Assembly: GCF_000202635.1 (NCBI RefSeq)
Contig: NC_015125.1
Coordinates: forward strand, 1,426,001-1,490,000
Length of the DNA stretch: 64,000 bases
Direction of reading: 5' to 3'
Source: Microbacterium testaceum StLB037
GTDB taxonomy: Bacteria; Actinomycetota; Actinomycetes; Actinomycetales; Microbacteriaceae
The position numbers were made by a program, and so were the translations under genes. The notes below the pieces were generated by a model, which was not told the origin of the DNA, made no database searches, and saw only the letters and a program-made list of their open reading frames with translations. Shown here piece by piece: positions 27,182 to 36,323 of this stretch (position 1 is its first letter; each line of letters starts with the position of its first letter).

Positions 27182-27619
27182 TCAGTCCGTCGGGCGCCGG
27201 CGCATCCGCTTGACGTCGGTGCGACGCTGCTTGGCCTGCAGGCGGCGCTCTGTCGAGCCGCGCGTCGGTTTCGTCGCGCGGCGCGGCGGCGCCGGAGCGC
27301 GCACGGCATCAGCCACGAGCGCGGCGAGCCGCTCGCGCGCGGCGTCGCGATTGCGCACCTGATGGCGGTGCTCCGACGCCGCGATCGTCAGCACCCCACC
27401 GACGAGCCGGTTCCCGAGGCGATCGATGAGCCGCTCGCGCTGGACGGGCGACAGGACCGTCGAGGCTCCGGCATCCCACATCAACTCCACGCGCGAATCG
27501 GTGGTGTTCACGCCTTGCCCGCCCGGACCGGACGATCGTGAGAAGCGCCAAGACAGCTCCGACGCGGGGATCACGAGCGAACCCGTGACCCGGATGCCGG
27601 GATCGTCGGAGGCGCTCAT
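27182..27619 (-). CDS. arfB: Peptidyl-tRNA hydrolase ArfB (ribosome rescue)
   Basis: A 145-residue protein of the ArfB/YaeJ/ICT1 family. The release-factor-like domain carries GPGGQGVNTTDSRVEL with the catalytic GGQ at residues 33-35, and the C-terminus is a basic tail (RRLQAKQRRTDVKRMRRRP) that enters the mRNA channel of stalled ribosomes. It hydrolyses peptidyl-tRNA on non-stop ribosomes as a backup to tmRNA. The start is ATG 27617-27619. It is divergent from the kdp locus. Confidence 0.93.
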   Translation of the reverse strand: MSASDDPGIRVTGSLVIPASELSWRFSRSSGPGGQGVNTTDSRVELMWDAGASTVLSPVQRERLIDRLGNRLVGGVLTIAASEHRHQVRNRDAARERLAALVADAVRAPAPPRRATKPTRGSTERRLQAKQRRTDVKRMRRRPTD

Positions 27620-27830
27620 GCCTCCATCTTGCGACAGCGGCCCGAGCCGTGCGGTCGCCCACCGCGAAAATCGCACACCCGCGTAAGCACCCCGTATGCG
27701 TCCGTCGACGACCCGTAGGGAAAGCGTTAGGACGTCCGGATGCCACGCCCCCGGCGCGTTGGATCGACACACGTGCCGCCCCGCGGCGCCCGCGGCCCGC
27801 CCGCGGTTCTGTCTCGATCCTGGAGTCGTC

Positions 27831-27971
27831 GTGCTCGATGCCGTCTTCCTCGCCGCGACCGTCGCGCTGTTCGCGCTGGTCGCCCTCGTCGCCAAGGGGG
27901 TCGAGAAGCTGGGCCCCGAGGCCCGCCCCTCGTCCGCCCGCCCCGCCGGACGCGGAGGCGACCGCTCGTGA
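27831..27971 (+). CDS. Small membrane protein at the head of the kdp operon
   Basis: A 46-residue ORF: GTG 27831 is preceded by GGAG at 5-nt spacing. One transmembrane helix (about residues 3-22, LDAVFLAATVALFALVALVA) is followed by a basic tail. Its stop overlaps the kdpF start (GTGA). It looks like a second KdpF-sized peptide; I cannot name it. The 211 bp upstream (27620-27830) should contain the kdp promoter and KdpE site, but I see no convincing box there. Confidence 0.6.
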   Translation: MLDAVFLAATVALFALVALVAKGVEKLGPEARPSSARPAGRGGDRS

Positions 27972-28057
27972 TCTTCTTCTCGATCCTCGCCGCCGTGCTC
28001 GCGGTCGCCGCCGTGGTGTACCTCGTGGTCGCCCTCGTCCGCCCCGAGAAGTTCTGA
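27968..28057 (+). CDS. kdpF: KdpF, small subunit of the potassium-transporting ATPase
   Basis: A 29-residue hydrophobic peptide from GTG 27968 (FSILAAVLAVAAVVYLVVAL, then RPEKF). Length, single helix, and position 3 nt before kdpA match KdpF, which stabilises the KdpFABC complex in the membrane. It starts inside the stop of the upstream small ORF. Confidence 0.85.
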   Translation: MIFFSILAAVLAVAAVVYLVVALVRPEKF

Positions 28058-28060
28058 CCG

Positions 28061-29728
28061 ATGTCGATCGTCCTGACCAGCCTCACCCTCCTCGTCGCCC
28101 TGGGCCTGGCGTACCGCCCCCTCGGCGACTACATCGCCCGCATCTACACCGGCCGACGCGACCTCGCGGTCGAACGCGGCACCTACCGCCTGATCGGCGT
28201 CGACCCGCGGAGCGCCCAGACCTGGGCGGCCTACCTGCGGTCGGTCCTGCTGTTCTCGTTCGTCGGCGTCGTGCTCGTCTACGCGCTCATGCGCCTTCAA
28301 GCGGTGCTGCCCTTCTCGCTGGGCCTCGGTGCCCCGAGCGAGGCGCTCTCGTTCAACACCGCCGTCTCGTTCGTCACGAACACCAACTGGCAGTCGTACG
28401 GCGGCGAGTCGACGCTCGGCTACACCGTGCAGTTCGCCGCGCTGACGGTCCAGAACTTCGTCAGCGCCGCCGTCGGCATCGCCGTGGCCGTGGCCCTCGT
28501 GCGCGGCTTCGCGTATCGCCGGAGCGGTGTGATCGGCAACTTCTGGGTCGACCTCGTTCGCGGCACCTTCCGTCTGCTGCTGCCGTTCTCCGTGGTCGCC
28601 GCCGTCGTGCTCCTCGCGGGCGGGGTGATCCAGAACCTCAACGGATTCACGGATGCCACGACCCTCACCGGCGCCGCGCAGTCGATCCCCGGCGGGCCGG
28701 TGGCATCCCAGGAGGCGATCAAGCTCCTCGGCACCAACGGCGGCGGGATCTTCAACGCCAACTCGGCGCACCCGTTCGAGAACCCCACCCCGTGGACCAA
28801 CCTCTTCGAGATCTTCCTGATGCTCGTGATCCCCTTCTCGCTCCCCCGCGCGTTCGGCCGGATCGTGGGCGATGATCGCCAGGGCTACACGATCCTCGGC
28901 GTGATGGGCGCGATCTTCGTGGCATCCACGGCTCTTCTCACCTGGGCCGAGATGGCGGGCGCCGGAACCGCCCCGATGCTCGCGGGCGGCGCGATGGAGG
29001 GCAAGGAGGTGCGGTTCGGCATCTTCGGCTCGACGCTCTTCGGCACCACCAGCACGCTGACCTCGACCGGCGCCGTCAACTCGATGCACGACAGCTACAC
29101 GGCGCTCGGCGGCATGATGCCGATGGTCAACATGATGCTCGGTGAGATTGCCCCCGGCGGTGTCGGCTCGGGCCTCTACGGGATGCTGATCCTCGCCGTG
29201 ATCGCGGTGTTCGTGGGCGGTCTGCTGATCGGTCGGACGCCCGAGTACCTCGGCAAGAAGATCGGACCGCGCGAGATCAAGCTCGCGAGCCTGTACATCC
29301 TGGTGACGCCCACCCTCGTGCTGGCGGGGACCGCGCTGAGCTTCGGGATTCCCGGCATCCGATCCGATGTCGAGAGCACGTCGATCCTCAACCCGGGCGT
29401 GCACGGTCTGAGCGAGGTGCTCTACGCCTTCACCTCGGCCGCGAACAATAACGGCTCCGCCTTCGCCGGGCTCACCGCCAACACCCCGTGGTTCAACACG
29501 GCGCTGGCCGTGGCGATGCTCCTCGGACGCTTCCTGCCGATCGTCTTCGTGCTGGCCCTCGCCGGTTCTCTGGCAGCTCAGGATGCCGTGCCCGCCACCG
29601 CGGGAACCCTCCCGACGCACCGCCCGCAGTTCGCCGGTCTGCTCGCCGGCGTGTCCGTCATCGTGACGGCCCTGACCTACTTCCCGGTCCTCACCCTCGG
29701 ACCCCTCGCTGAAGGACTTGTTCGCTGA
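28061..29728 (+). CDS. kdpA: KdpA, potassium-binding channel-like subunit of KdpFABC
   Basis: A 555-residue membrane protein of the KtrB/TrkH superfamily with four M1-P-M2 repeats. Selectivity-filter loops include [28 protein letters not shown] and [13 protein letters not shown], normal for KdpA. It selects and passes potassium from outside into the ATPase complex. Its stop overlaps the kdpB start (TGATG), indicating translational coupling. Length is normal for the family, with no repeat insertion. Confidence 0.96.
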   Translation: MSIVLTSLTLLVALGLAYRPLGDYIARIYTGRRDLAVERGTYRLIGVDPRSAQTWAAYLRSVLLFSFVGVVLVYALMRLQAVLPFSLGLGAPSEALSFNTAVSFVTNTNWQSYGGESTLGYTVQFAALTVQNFVSAAVGIAVAVALVRGFAYRRSGVIGNFWVDLVRGTFRLLLPFSVVAAVVLLAGGVIQNLNGFTDATTLTGAAQSIPGGPVASQEAIKLLGTNGGGIFNANSAHPFENPTPWTNLFEIFLMLVIPFSLPRAFGRIVGDDRQGYTILGVMGAIFVASTALLTWAEMAGAGTAPMLAGGAMEGKEVRFGIFGSTLFGTTSTLTSTGAVNSMHDSYTALGGMMPMVNMMLGEIAPGGVGSGLYGMLILAVIAVFVGGLLIGRTPEYLGKKIGPREIKLASLYILVTPTLVLAGTALSFGIPGIRSDVESTSILNPGVHGLSEVLYAFTSAANNNGSAFAGLTANTPWFNTALAVAMLLGRFLPIVFVLALAGSLAAQDAVPATAGTLPTHRPQFAGLLAGVSVIVTALTYFPVLTLGPLAEGLVR

Positions 29729-31923
29729 TGTCCACGTTGATCTCCTCTCCTGCGTCGCAGCCGGCCCCTGAGCCTGTCGAAGGGTCCGGCGCCCCGACCG
29801 ACCCCCCGCGCCGCGCCTTCAGCGCCGCGCAGATCGTCGCCGCCCTCCCGGGCGCGGCCAAGAAGCTCAACCCCGCCGCGCAGTGGCGCAACCCCGTGAT
29901 GTTCCTCGTGTGGGTCGGTGCGGCGCTGACGACGCTGATCGCCCTCGCGGAGCCGTTCCTCGGCGACGCTTCGACAGGCTCAGCGTCCGAAAGCCTCCCC
30001 TTCGGCTTCACGTGGGGCATCGCCGTGTGGCTCTGGCTCACGGTGTTCTTCGCGAACATCGCCGAGTCGGTCGCCGAGGGCCGCGGCAAGGCGCAGGCCG
30101 CGACCCTGCGCAAGACGCGCACGACGACCTCGGCCCGCCGGGTGGTGTCGTACTCCCCCGCCGACCCGGCGGCATCCGGAGCGGCGACCGAGGACGTGCC
30201 CTCGGGCGACCTCCGCGTCGGCGACATCGTGCTGGTCGAGACCGGCGAGCTCATCCCCGGCGACGGCGACATCGTCCACGGCATCGCGACCGTCGACGAG
30301 TCGGCGATCACGGGCGAGTCCGCCCCGGTCGTGCGCGAGTCGGGCGGCGACCGCAGCGCCGTCACCGGTGGCACCCGGGTGCTCAGCGACCGGATCGTCG
30401 TGAGAATCACGTCGAAGCCCGGCGAGACCTTCGTCGACCGCATGATCACCCTCGTCGAGGGCGCCTCTCGCCAGCGCACGCCCAACGAGATCGCGCTGAA
30501 CATCCTGCTCGCGAGCCTGTCGATCGTGTTCGTCGTCGTGGTTCTCGTGCTGAATCCGATCGCCTCGTACGCCGCATCCCCCGTCTCGATCCCCGTGCTC
30601 GTGGCGCTGCTGGTGTGTCTGATCCCCACGACGATCGGTGCATTGCTGAGCGCCATCGGCATCGCGGGCATGGACCGTCTCGTGCAGCGGAACGTCCTGG
30701 CCATGTCGGGCCGCGCGGTCGAGGCCGCGGGAGACGTCACGACCCTGCTGCTGGATAAGACCGGCACGATCACGTACGGCAATCGCCGCGCCTCGGCCTT
30801 CGTGCCTCTCAACGGCGTCGGCGGGCCGATGCTCGCCGAGTACGCCTCGATGTCGTCGCAGGCCGACCCCACGCCCGAGGGCGTCTCGGTCGTCGAGCTC
30901 GCGTCGGCCCAGGGCATCGTCGCCGAGATGCCCCGAGGTGCCGAGTCCGTGCCGTTCACGGCCCAGACCCGTATGTCGGGGCTCGACCTGCCGGACGGCA
31001 CGCAGATCCGCAAGGGCGCTGCGTCCGCCGTGCTGGCCTGGCTCGACGGCTCCCACGCCGAGGTGCCCGAGGCCACCCGTGCAGAACTCCTGAATTCCGC
31101 GAACGCGATCGCCGAGTCCGGCGGAACTCCGCTGGTGGTCGCGACCCTGACCCCCAGTACGTCAGGAGTTTCGCACGTGCCCGCTCAGGTGCTCGGCGTC
31201 ATCCACCTCAAGGACGTCGTCAAGGACGGTCTGCGCGAGCGCTTCCAGGAGCTGCGGGCGATGGGCATCCGCACCGTGATGATCACGGGCGACAACCCTC
31301 TCACCGCCAAGGCGATCGCCGCCGAGGCGGGCGTCGACGACTACCTCGCCGAGGCCACGCCCGAGGACAAGCTCGCCCTCATCCAGCGCGAGCAGGAGGG
31401 CGGCAACCTCGTCGCGATGACCGGTGACGGCACGAACGACGCTCCAGCGCTCGCGCAGGCCGACGTGGGCGTCGCGATGAACACAGGCACCTCGGCCGCG
31501 AAAGAGGCCGGCAACATGGTCGACCTCGATTCCGATCCGACCAAGCTCATCGACATCGTCCGCATCGGCAAGCAGCTGCTCATCACGCGCGGCGCCCTGA
31601 CCACGTTCTCGCTCGCCAACGACATCGCGAAGTACTTCGCGATCATCCCGGCGATGTTCATGGGGGTGTTCCCGGGCCTCGCGGTGCTGAACATCATGCA
31701 GCTGTCGTCTCCGGCATCCGCGGTGCTCAGCGCGATCATCTTCAACGCGATCGTCATCATCGCGCTCATCCCGCTGGCCCTGCGCGGCGTGAAGTACCGC
31801 GCGGCGAGCGCGTCGAGCATCCTCAGCCGCAACCTGCTCGTCTACGGGCTCGGCGGCGTCCTCGTCCCCTTCATCGGCATCAAGCTCATCGACCTCGTCG
31901 TGAGCCTGCTCCCCGGCTTCTGA
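29728..31923 (+). CDS. kdpB: KdpB, P-type ATPase subunit of KdpFABC
   Basis: A 731-residue P-type ATPase, about 50 residues longer than E. coli KdpB. The phosphorylated Asp343 is in [19 protein letters not shown] and MITGDNPLT are intact. The extra length comes from in-frame repeat material: a REP-like element in the N-terminal extension (encoding PEPVEGSG), a second in the loop before the second helix ([10 protein letters not shown]), and family-2 arms encoding AELLN and TSGVSH around [11 protein letters not shown] in the nucleotide-binding domain. All key motifs are kept, so the enzyme is probably functional. It drives potassium import at low external potassium. Confidence 0.95.
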   Translation: MSTLISSPASQPAPEPVEGSGAPTDPPRRAFSAAQIVAALPGAAKKLNPAAQWRNPVMFLVWVGAALTTLIALAEPFLGDASTGSASESLPFGFTWGIAVWLWLTVFFANIAESVAEGRGKAQAATLRKTRTTTSARRVVSYSPADPAASGAATEDVPSGDLRVGDIVLVETGELIPGDGDIVHGIATVDESAITGESAPVVRESGGDRSAVTGGTRVLSDRIVVRITSKPGETFVDRMITLVEGASRQRTPNEIALNILLASLSIVFVVVVLVLNPIASYAASPVSIPVLVALLVCLIPTTIGALLSAIGIAGMDRLVQRNVLAMSGRAVEAAGDVTTLLLDKTGTITYGNRRASAFVPLNGVGGPMLAEYASMSSQADPTPEGVSVVELASAQGIVAEMPRGAESVPFTAQTRMSGLDLPDGTQIRKGAASAVLAWLDGSHAEVPEATRAELLNSANAIAESGGTPLVVATLTPSTSGVSHVPAQVLGVIHLKDVVKDGLRERFQELRAMGIRTVMITGDNPLTAKAIAAEAGVDDYLAEATPEDKLALIQREQEGGNLVAMTGDGTNDAPALAQADVGVAMNTGTSAAKEAGNMVDLDSDPTKLIDIVRIGKQLLITRGALTTFSLANDIAKYFAIIPAMFMGVFPGLAVLNIMQLSSPASAVLSAIIFNAIVIIALIPLALRGVKYRAASASSILSRNLLVYGLGGVLVPFIGIKLIDLVVSLLPGF
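29765..29787. repeat. REP-like element inside kdpB (N-terminal)
   Basis: CCTGAGCCTGTCGAAGG with flanking C and G runs, the reverse complement of the TTCGACAGGCTCAG element seen at 29965 and 32600-32695. It is read in frame as PEPVEGS in the KdpB N-terminal extension. Confidence 0.8.
29965..29987. repeat. REP-like element inside kdpB (first loop)
   Basis: GACGCTTCGACAGGCTCAGCGTC has GACGCT/AGCGTC arms around the conserved TCGACAGGCTC core. It is in frame and encodes DASTGSAS in the loop between the first two transmembrane helices of KdpB, where standard KdpB proteins have no such residues. Confidence 0.8.
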
Positions 31924-31934
31924 AAGGCCCCGTC

Positions 31935-32519
31935 ATGCGCACCACCCTGCGTACCGCCGGCGTCGCCGTCCGCGCGATGCTCGTCTTCACCGTCGTCCTC
32001 GGCGTCGGCTACATGCTGTTCATCACGGCGATCGGGCAGGTCGCCCTGCCCTTCCAGGCCAATGGATCGCTCGTCCGTTCGGCCGACGGCACGGTCACGG
32101 GCTCCCAGCTCATCGGCCAGTCGTTCCAGGATGCCGACGGCCAGGCGCTGCCGCAGTACTTCCAGTCGCGTCCCTCCGCCGCGAGCTACGACGGCGCCGC
32201 CTCGACCGGGTCGAACCTCGGCCCCGAGAACCCCGACCTCATCGCGTCGATCCAGCAGGGGCAGTCGGACTTCCGCGCCCTGAACGACGACGGCTCGGTC
32301 CCGGCCGACGCGGTGACCGCGTCCGGTTCGGGTCTCGACCCGGACATCTCGGTCGAGAACGCCGAGCGCCAGGTGGCGCGGGTCGCGGAGGCCCGCGGCA
32401 TCCCCGCGTCGGAAGTCTCGGCGCTGGTCGCGGAGCACACGCTGCCGCGCGACCTCGGCTACCTGGGCGAACCGCGCGTGAACGTGTTCGAGCTGAATCG
32501 CGCTCTCGATGCCCGCTGA
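31935..32519 (+). CDS. kdpC: KdpC, accessory subunit of KdpFABC
   Basis: A 194-residue protein with one N-terminal transmembrane helix (about 10-32) and an extracytoplasmic domain carrying the family motifs VRSADGTVTGSQLIGQSF, YFQSRPSAASYDGAASTGSN and SGLDPDIS. The start follows kdpB by 11 bp with a GGCCCC spacer. KdpC stabilises the complex and raises ATP affinity. The gene is intact and of normal length. Confidence 0.95.
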   Translation: MRTTLRTAGVAVRAMLVFTVVLGVGYMLFITAIGQVALPFQANGSLVRSADGTVTGSQLIGQSFQDADGQALPQYFQSRPSAASYDGAASTGSNLGPENPDLIASIQQGQSDFRALNDDGSVPADAVTASGSGLDPDISVENAERQVARVAEARGIPASEVSALVAEHTLPRDLGYLGEPRVNVFELNRALDAR

Positions 32520-32537
32520 GCGACGAGAATCGCTGAC

Positions 32538-32783
32538 ATGACCGCCGTCGTGTCCTTCGCACCCGCCGTCGCGCCCCTCGCGCGGCGGCGGGATCGCGCG
32601 GTTCCGGTCCCTTCGACAGGCTCAGGGACCTCTGCCGCGACAGCGAAGGTTCCGGTCCCTTCGACAGGCTCAGGGACCTCTGCCGCGACAGCGAAGGTGG
32701 CTGAGCTCGTCGAAGCCACCGAGACACGCTCGACGCCTCCCCCTCCGACATGCTCGCGGGCATCCACCGGAGGCGCGTCGTGA
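32538..32783 (+). CDS. Repeat-derived small ORF between kdpC and kdpD
   Basis: An 81-codon frame from ATG 32538, 18 bp after kdpC. Its stop overlaps the kdpD start as GTGA. The core is two identical 16-residue units (VPVPSTGSGTSAATAK), encoded by a 48-bp tandem repeat of REP-like DNA, followed by a third REP-like variant (GGCTGAGCTCGTCGAAGCC) and a Pro/Ser-rich end. It may be translated only to couple kdpD to the operon. No known domain. Confidence 0.35.
   Translation: MTAVVSFAPAVAPLARRRDRAVPVPSTGSGTSAATAKVPVPSTGSGTSAATAKVAELVEATETRSTPPPPTCSRASTGGAS
32600..32695. repeat. 48-bp tandem repeat (2 copies) built on a REP-like element
   Basis: Units 32600-32647 and 32648-32695 are identical by eye. 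Each contains GGTCCCTTCGACAGGCTCAG followed by GGACC, an inverted repeat, plus a CTCTGCCGCGACAGCGAA spacer. Being 48 bp, copy-number change would keep the reading frame of the surrounding ORF. Confidence 0.9.
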
Positions 32784-35308
32784 GGCGCGGCACGCTGCGC
32801 GTCCTGCTCGGTATGGCCCCGGGCGTCGGCAAGACGTACGAGATGCTCGAGGAGGGCCGCCGACTCGCCGCCGAAGGCCGCGACGTCGTCATCGCGGTCG
32901 TCGAGACCCACGGACGGGCCGCCACCGCGGCGCAGGCCGAGGGTCTCGAGGTCGTCCCTCGTCGGCCGGTCGCCCACCGCGGGGTCGCGCTCGACGAGAT
33001 GGATCTCGCGGCGGTGATCGCGCGGCATCCGGATCTCGCCCTCGTCGACGAGCTCGCCCACACCAACGCGCCCGGCTCCGCGAACGACAAGCGCTGGACC
33101 GACGTCGAAGAGCTCCTCGACGCCGGGATCGATGTCATCACGACGGTCAACGTGCAGCACATCGCCTCGCTCAACGACGTCGTCGAGAAGATCACCGGCG
33201 TGACGCAGAGGGAGACGGTACCGGATGCCGTCGTCCGCGCGGCCGACCAGATCGAGGTCGTCGACCTCGCGCCGCAGTCACTGCGGGACCGCCTGTCCGC
33301 CGGGTTCGTCTACCCCGCAGAGCGGATCGACGCCGCCCTGTCGAACTACTTCCGCCTCGGCAACCTCACCGCGCTGCGCGAACTCGCCCTGCTGTGGCTC
33401 GCCGACGAGGTCGACTCGGCTCTCCAGCGGTATCGCACCGAGCACGGTATCGAGGGATCGTGGCAGGCCCGCGAGCGCGTCGTCGTCGCGCTGACGGGCG
33501 GGTCCGAGGGCGAGACGCTCCTCCGCCGCGGAGCCCGCATCGCCGCGCGCTCGGCCGGCGGCGAACTCCTCGCCGTGCACGTGTCCACGCAGGATGGGCT
33601 GCGCACGAGCAACCCGGCGGCTCTGGAGACCCAACGCGCCCTCGTCGAGCAGCTCGGCGGCACATACCACCAGGTCGTCGGCGACGACGTCGCCACCGCG
33701 CTCGTCGACTTCGCCCGCTCGGTCAACGCGTCGCAGCTCGTCATCGGCGTGAGCCGACGCGGACGCCTCGGGGCGGCCCTGACCGGCCCCGGCATCGGCA
33801 ACACCGTCATCCGCGAGTCGGGTGACATCGACGTGCACATCGTCAACCACGCCCGGGCGGGCGGTCGCTTCGCGCTCCCGCGGCTCACCGGCCCGGCGCT
33901 GAGCATGAAGCGCCGGATCCTCGGTTTCGTCACGGCGCTCGTGGGCGGCCCGATCATCTCGCTGCTCCTGCTGGCGACCGGCTCCGACGACTCGATCACC
34001 ACCGACGTGCTCAGTTACCAGCTGCTCGTCGTGATCGTCGCCCTGATCGGCGGCATCTGGCCCGCGGTCTTCGCGGCCGTCCTGTCGGGGCTCACCCTCG
34101 ACTTCCTCTTCATCGCCCCGCTGCACACGGTGACGATCAGCGACCCGGTCCACGCGATCGCCCTCGTGCTCTACGTCGTGATCGCGATGCTCGTCAGCGT
34201 CGTCGTCGATCAGGCCGCTCGCCGCGCGCGCGCCGCGCGACGCGCCTCCGCCGAAGCCGAACTGCTCGCCACGGTCGCGGGAAGCGTGCTCCGCGGCGAG
34301 GTCGCCGTCCCCGCGCTCGTCAGCCGCGCGCGCGAGGCGTTCGGTCTCGCCGGCGTTCGGCTGATCGCCGCCGACGGACGCGTGCTCGCCACCGACGGCG
34401 AGCCGGTCCGGGACGACCGGCGCACCACGGTGCCGGTCGGCGACGGTCGCGCGACCCTCGAACTCCACGGCGGGGACCTGGATGCCGGCGCCCGCCGCCT
34501 CCTCGACGTCGTCGTCGCGCAGCTCGCCGCCGCCCTCGAACGCGCCGACCTGGCGGAGACCGCCGCCGAAGCGGGGGCGCTGGCCGAGACGGACCAGGTC
34601 CGCAGCGCCCTGCTCTCGGCCGTGAGCCACGATCTGCGTCGGCCCCTGGCATCCGCCGTCGCCGCTCTCGGGGGGCTGCGCGCAGCCGGCGACCACCTGT
34701 CGGAGGACGACCGTCGCGAACTCATCGAGACCGCCGACGAGAGCCTCGCCACGCTGTCGGTGCTCGTCACCGACCTGCTCGACGTCAGTCGCGTGCAGGC
34801 CGGCGTGCTCGCGGTGTCGCTCGCGCCGGTGGATGCCGCCGACGTCGTGATCGCCGCCCTCGACGAGCTCGACCTGGGCCCCGACGAGGTCGAGCTCGCC
34901 CTCGATCCGGACCTCCCGTCGCTGCGCGCCGACGCGGTGCTGCTGCAGCGCGTACTCGTCAACGTCCTCGCCAACGCCCAGCGGTACACGCCCGAGGGCG
35001 TGCGCGTGCGCATCGCGACGAGCCGTCTCGGCGGCATCGCGGAGATCCGCGTGATCGACCACGGGCCGGGCATCGCCGTCGAACGCCGCGACGACATGTT
35101 CTCGCCGTTCCAGCGCCTCGGCGACACCGACAACACCGCCGGCCTCGGCCTCGGTCTCGCCCTCTCGCGCGGCTTCGCCGAGGGGATGGGCGGCACCCTC
35201 GTCCCCGAAGACACCCCGGGCGGCGGCCTGACAATGGTGGTGACGCTGCCCGTCGCCGAGGGCGGCGCCGAGGCCGTGGCATCCGGAATCCGAGAGGACG
35301 CACCGTGA
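32780..35308 (+). CDS. kdpD: KdpD, sensor histidine kinase
   Basis: An 842-residue sensor kinase. The KdpD N-terminal domain has a Walker A GMAPGVGKT (11-19), followed by a universal-stress-like domain (about 230-350), four transmembrane helices (about 375-480), a GAF-like region, and a kinase core with phospho-acceptor His617 in SHDLRRPL and ATP-site motifs NVLANAQRYTP and GLGLGLAL. I chose GTG 32780 because GGAGG lies 6 nt upstream and RGTLRVLLGMAPG is the normal family start. It senses potassium limitation or osmotic state and phosphorylates KdpE. Confidence 0.95.
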   Translation: MRRGTLRVLLGMAPGVGKTYEMLEEGRRLAAEGRDVVIAVVETHGRAATAAQAEGLEVVPRRPVAHRGVALDEMDLAAVIARHPDLALVDELAHTNAPGSANDKRWTDVEELLDAGIDVITTVNVQHIASLNDVVEKITGVTQRETVPDAVVRAADQIEVVDLAPQSLRDRLSAGFVYPAERIDAALSNYFRLGNLTALRELALLWLADEVDSALQRYRTEHGIEGSWQARERVVVALTGGSEGETLLRRGARIAARSAGGELLAVHVSTQDGLRTSNPAALETQRALVEQLGGTYHQVVGDDVATALVDFARSVNASQLVIGVSRRGRLGAALTGPGIGNTVIRESGDIDVHIVNHARAGGRFALPRLTGPALSMKRRILGFVTALVGGPIISLLLLATGSDDSITTDVLSYQLLVVIVALIGGIWPAVFAAVLSGLTLDFLFIAPLHTVTISDPVHAIALVLYVVIAMLVSVVVDQAARRARAARRASAEAELLATVAGSVLRGEVAVPALVSRAREAFGLAGVRLIAADGRVLATDGEPVRDDRRTTVPVGDGRATLELHGGDLDAGARRLLDVVVAQLAAALERADLAETAAEAGALAETDQVRSALLSAVSHDLRRPLASAVAALGGLRAAGDHLSEDDRRELIETADESLATLSVLVTDLLDVSRVQAGVLAVSLAPVDAADVVIAALDELDLGPDEVELALDPDLPSLRADAVLLQRVLVNVLANAQRYTPEGVRVRIATSRLGGIAEIRVIDHGPGIAVERRDDMFSPFQRLGDTDNTAGLGLGLALSRGFAEGMGGTLVPEDTPGGGLTMVVTLPVAEGGAEAVASGIREDAP

Positions 35309-35976
35309 AGGTACTGATCGCCGACGACGATCCGCAGCTCGTGCGCGCGCTGCGGATCACGCTCGCCGCCCACGGCTACGACGTCGTGGCGGCGGCCGAC
35401 GGCGCCGCGGCGATCACGCTCGCCGCCGGGTCCCACCCCGACATCGTGCTGTTGGATCTCGGGATGCCGCACCTCGACGGCGTGCAGGTCATCCAGGCGC
35501 TGCGCGGGTGGACGAGCGTGCCGATCATCGTCGTCTCGGGGCGCACGGGCTCGGCCGACAAGGTCGACGCGCTCGACGCGGGGGCCGACGACTACGTGAC
35601 CAAGCCGTTCCAGATCGACGAGCTGCTCGCGCGCCTCCGGGTGCACGCGCGCCGTTCGGCTCCGGCGAGCGGCGAGGCGGTGGTGCGCTTCGGCTCCGTC
35701 GAGGTCGACCTCGCCGCGAAGGCCGTGCTGCGCGACGGCACCCGCGTGCACCTCACGCCGACGGAGTGGCGGATGCTGGAGTTCCTCGCCCGCAACCCCG
35801 GCTCGCTCGTCACGCGCCAGACGCTGCTCAAGGAGATCTGGGCGAGCGAGCAGGTCGCCGACAGCGGCTACCTGCGGCTCTACATGTCGCAGCTGCGCAA
35901 GAAGCTCGAGGCCGATCCCTCGAACCCCGTGCACCTGCTCACGGAGCAGGGGATGGGGTACCGGCTGGTGGTGTGA
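35305..35976 (+). CDS. kdpE: KdpE, response regulator of the kdp operon
   Basis: A 223-residue OmpR-type response regulator. The receiver domain has acidic residues Asp7-Asp9, phospho-acceptor Asp51 (DIVLLDLGMP) and Lys in KPF; the winged-helix DNA-binding domain covers about 130-220. Its GTG start overlaps the kdpD stop (GTGA). It should activate the kdp promoter upstream of 27831. Confidence 0.95.
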   Translation: MKVLIADDDPQLVRALRITLAAHGYDVVAAADGAAAITLAAGSHPDIVLLDLGMPHLDGVQVIQALRGWTSVPIIVVSGRTGSADKVDALDAGADDYVTKPFQIDELLARLRVHARRSAPASGEAVVRFGSVEVDLAAKAVLRDGTRVHLTPTEWRMLEFLARNPGSLVTRQTLLKEIWASEQVADSGYLRLYMSQLRKKLEADPSNPVHLLTEQGMGYRLVV

Positions 35977-36022
35977 GGCGGCGGGTTCGGGCCACGGCCG
36001 GCCGGGTCCGACCGCCCGCCGG

Positions 36023-36230
36023 GCCGAACTCCCGAGAAACCGCGCCGGCCACCAACCCCGCCGACGCCGCGGGCACTCGGGCCATCCGCCCACCGGGCCG
36101 AACTCCTGAGAAACCGAGCCGCCGGCCGTCGTACGCCCCGGTTCCGGCCTCAGCCGAGCGAAAACTCAGGAGTTTCGCACGCCCCCGGGTCGCGCCCGCA
36201 CACTCGACCGAGCGAGAGCTCAGGAGTTCC
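36023..36230. repeat. Cluster of family-2 inverted repeat arms
   Basis: Two left-type arms (GCCGAACTCCCGAGAAAC at 36023-36040, GCCGAACTCCTGAGAAACCG at 36097-36116) are followed by two right-type arms (AAACTCAGGAGTTTCGC near 36162-36178, GAGCTCAGGAGTTCCGC near 36217-36233). This looks like two nested or duplicated copies. It occupies most of the 347-bp gap between kdpE and the convergent unknown gene; nothing else is visible there. Confidence 0.8.
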
Positions 36231-36323
36231 GCTCGGCCTCGACCTCGCTGTCGGACGAGCACGCCTCGAACTCCGCCTGAACCCGAGCGCAGCGGCAGGC
36301 GAAGACGATCGAGTGCAGCAGCA

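Noticed and set aside
31081..31174. A complete family-2 element inserted as one piece in kdpB
   Set aside because: The interior encodes the conserved KdpB segment [11 protein letters not shown], so only the arms match; whole-element insertion is not supported.
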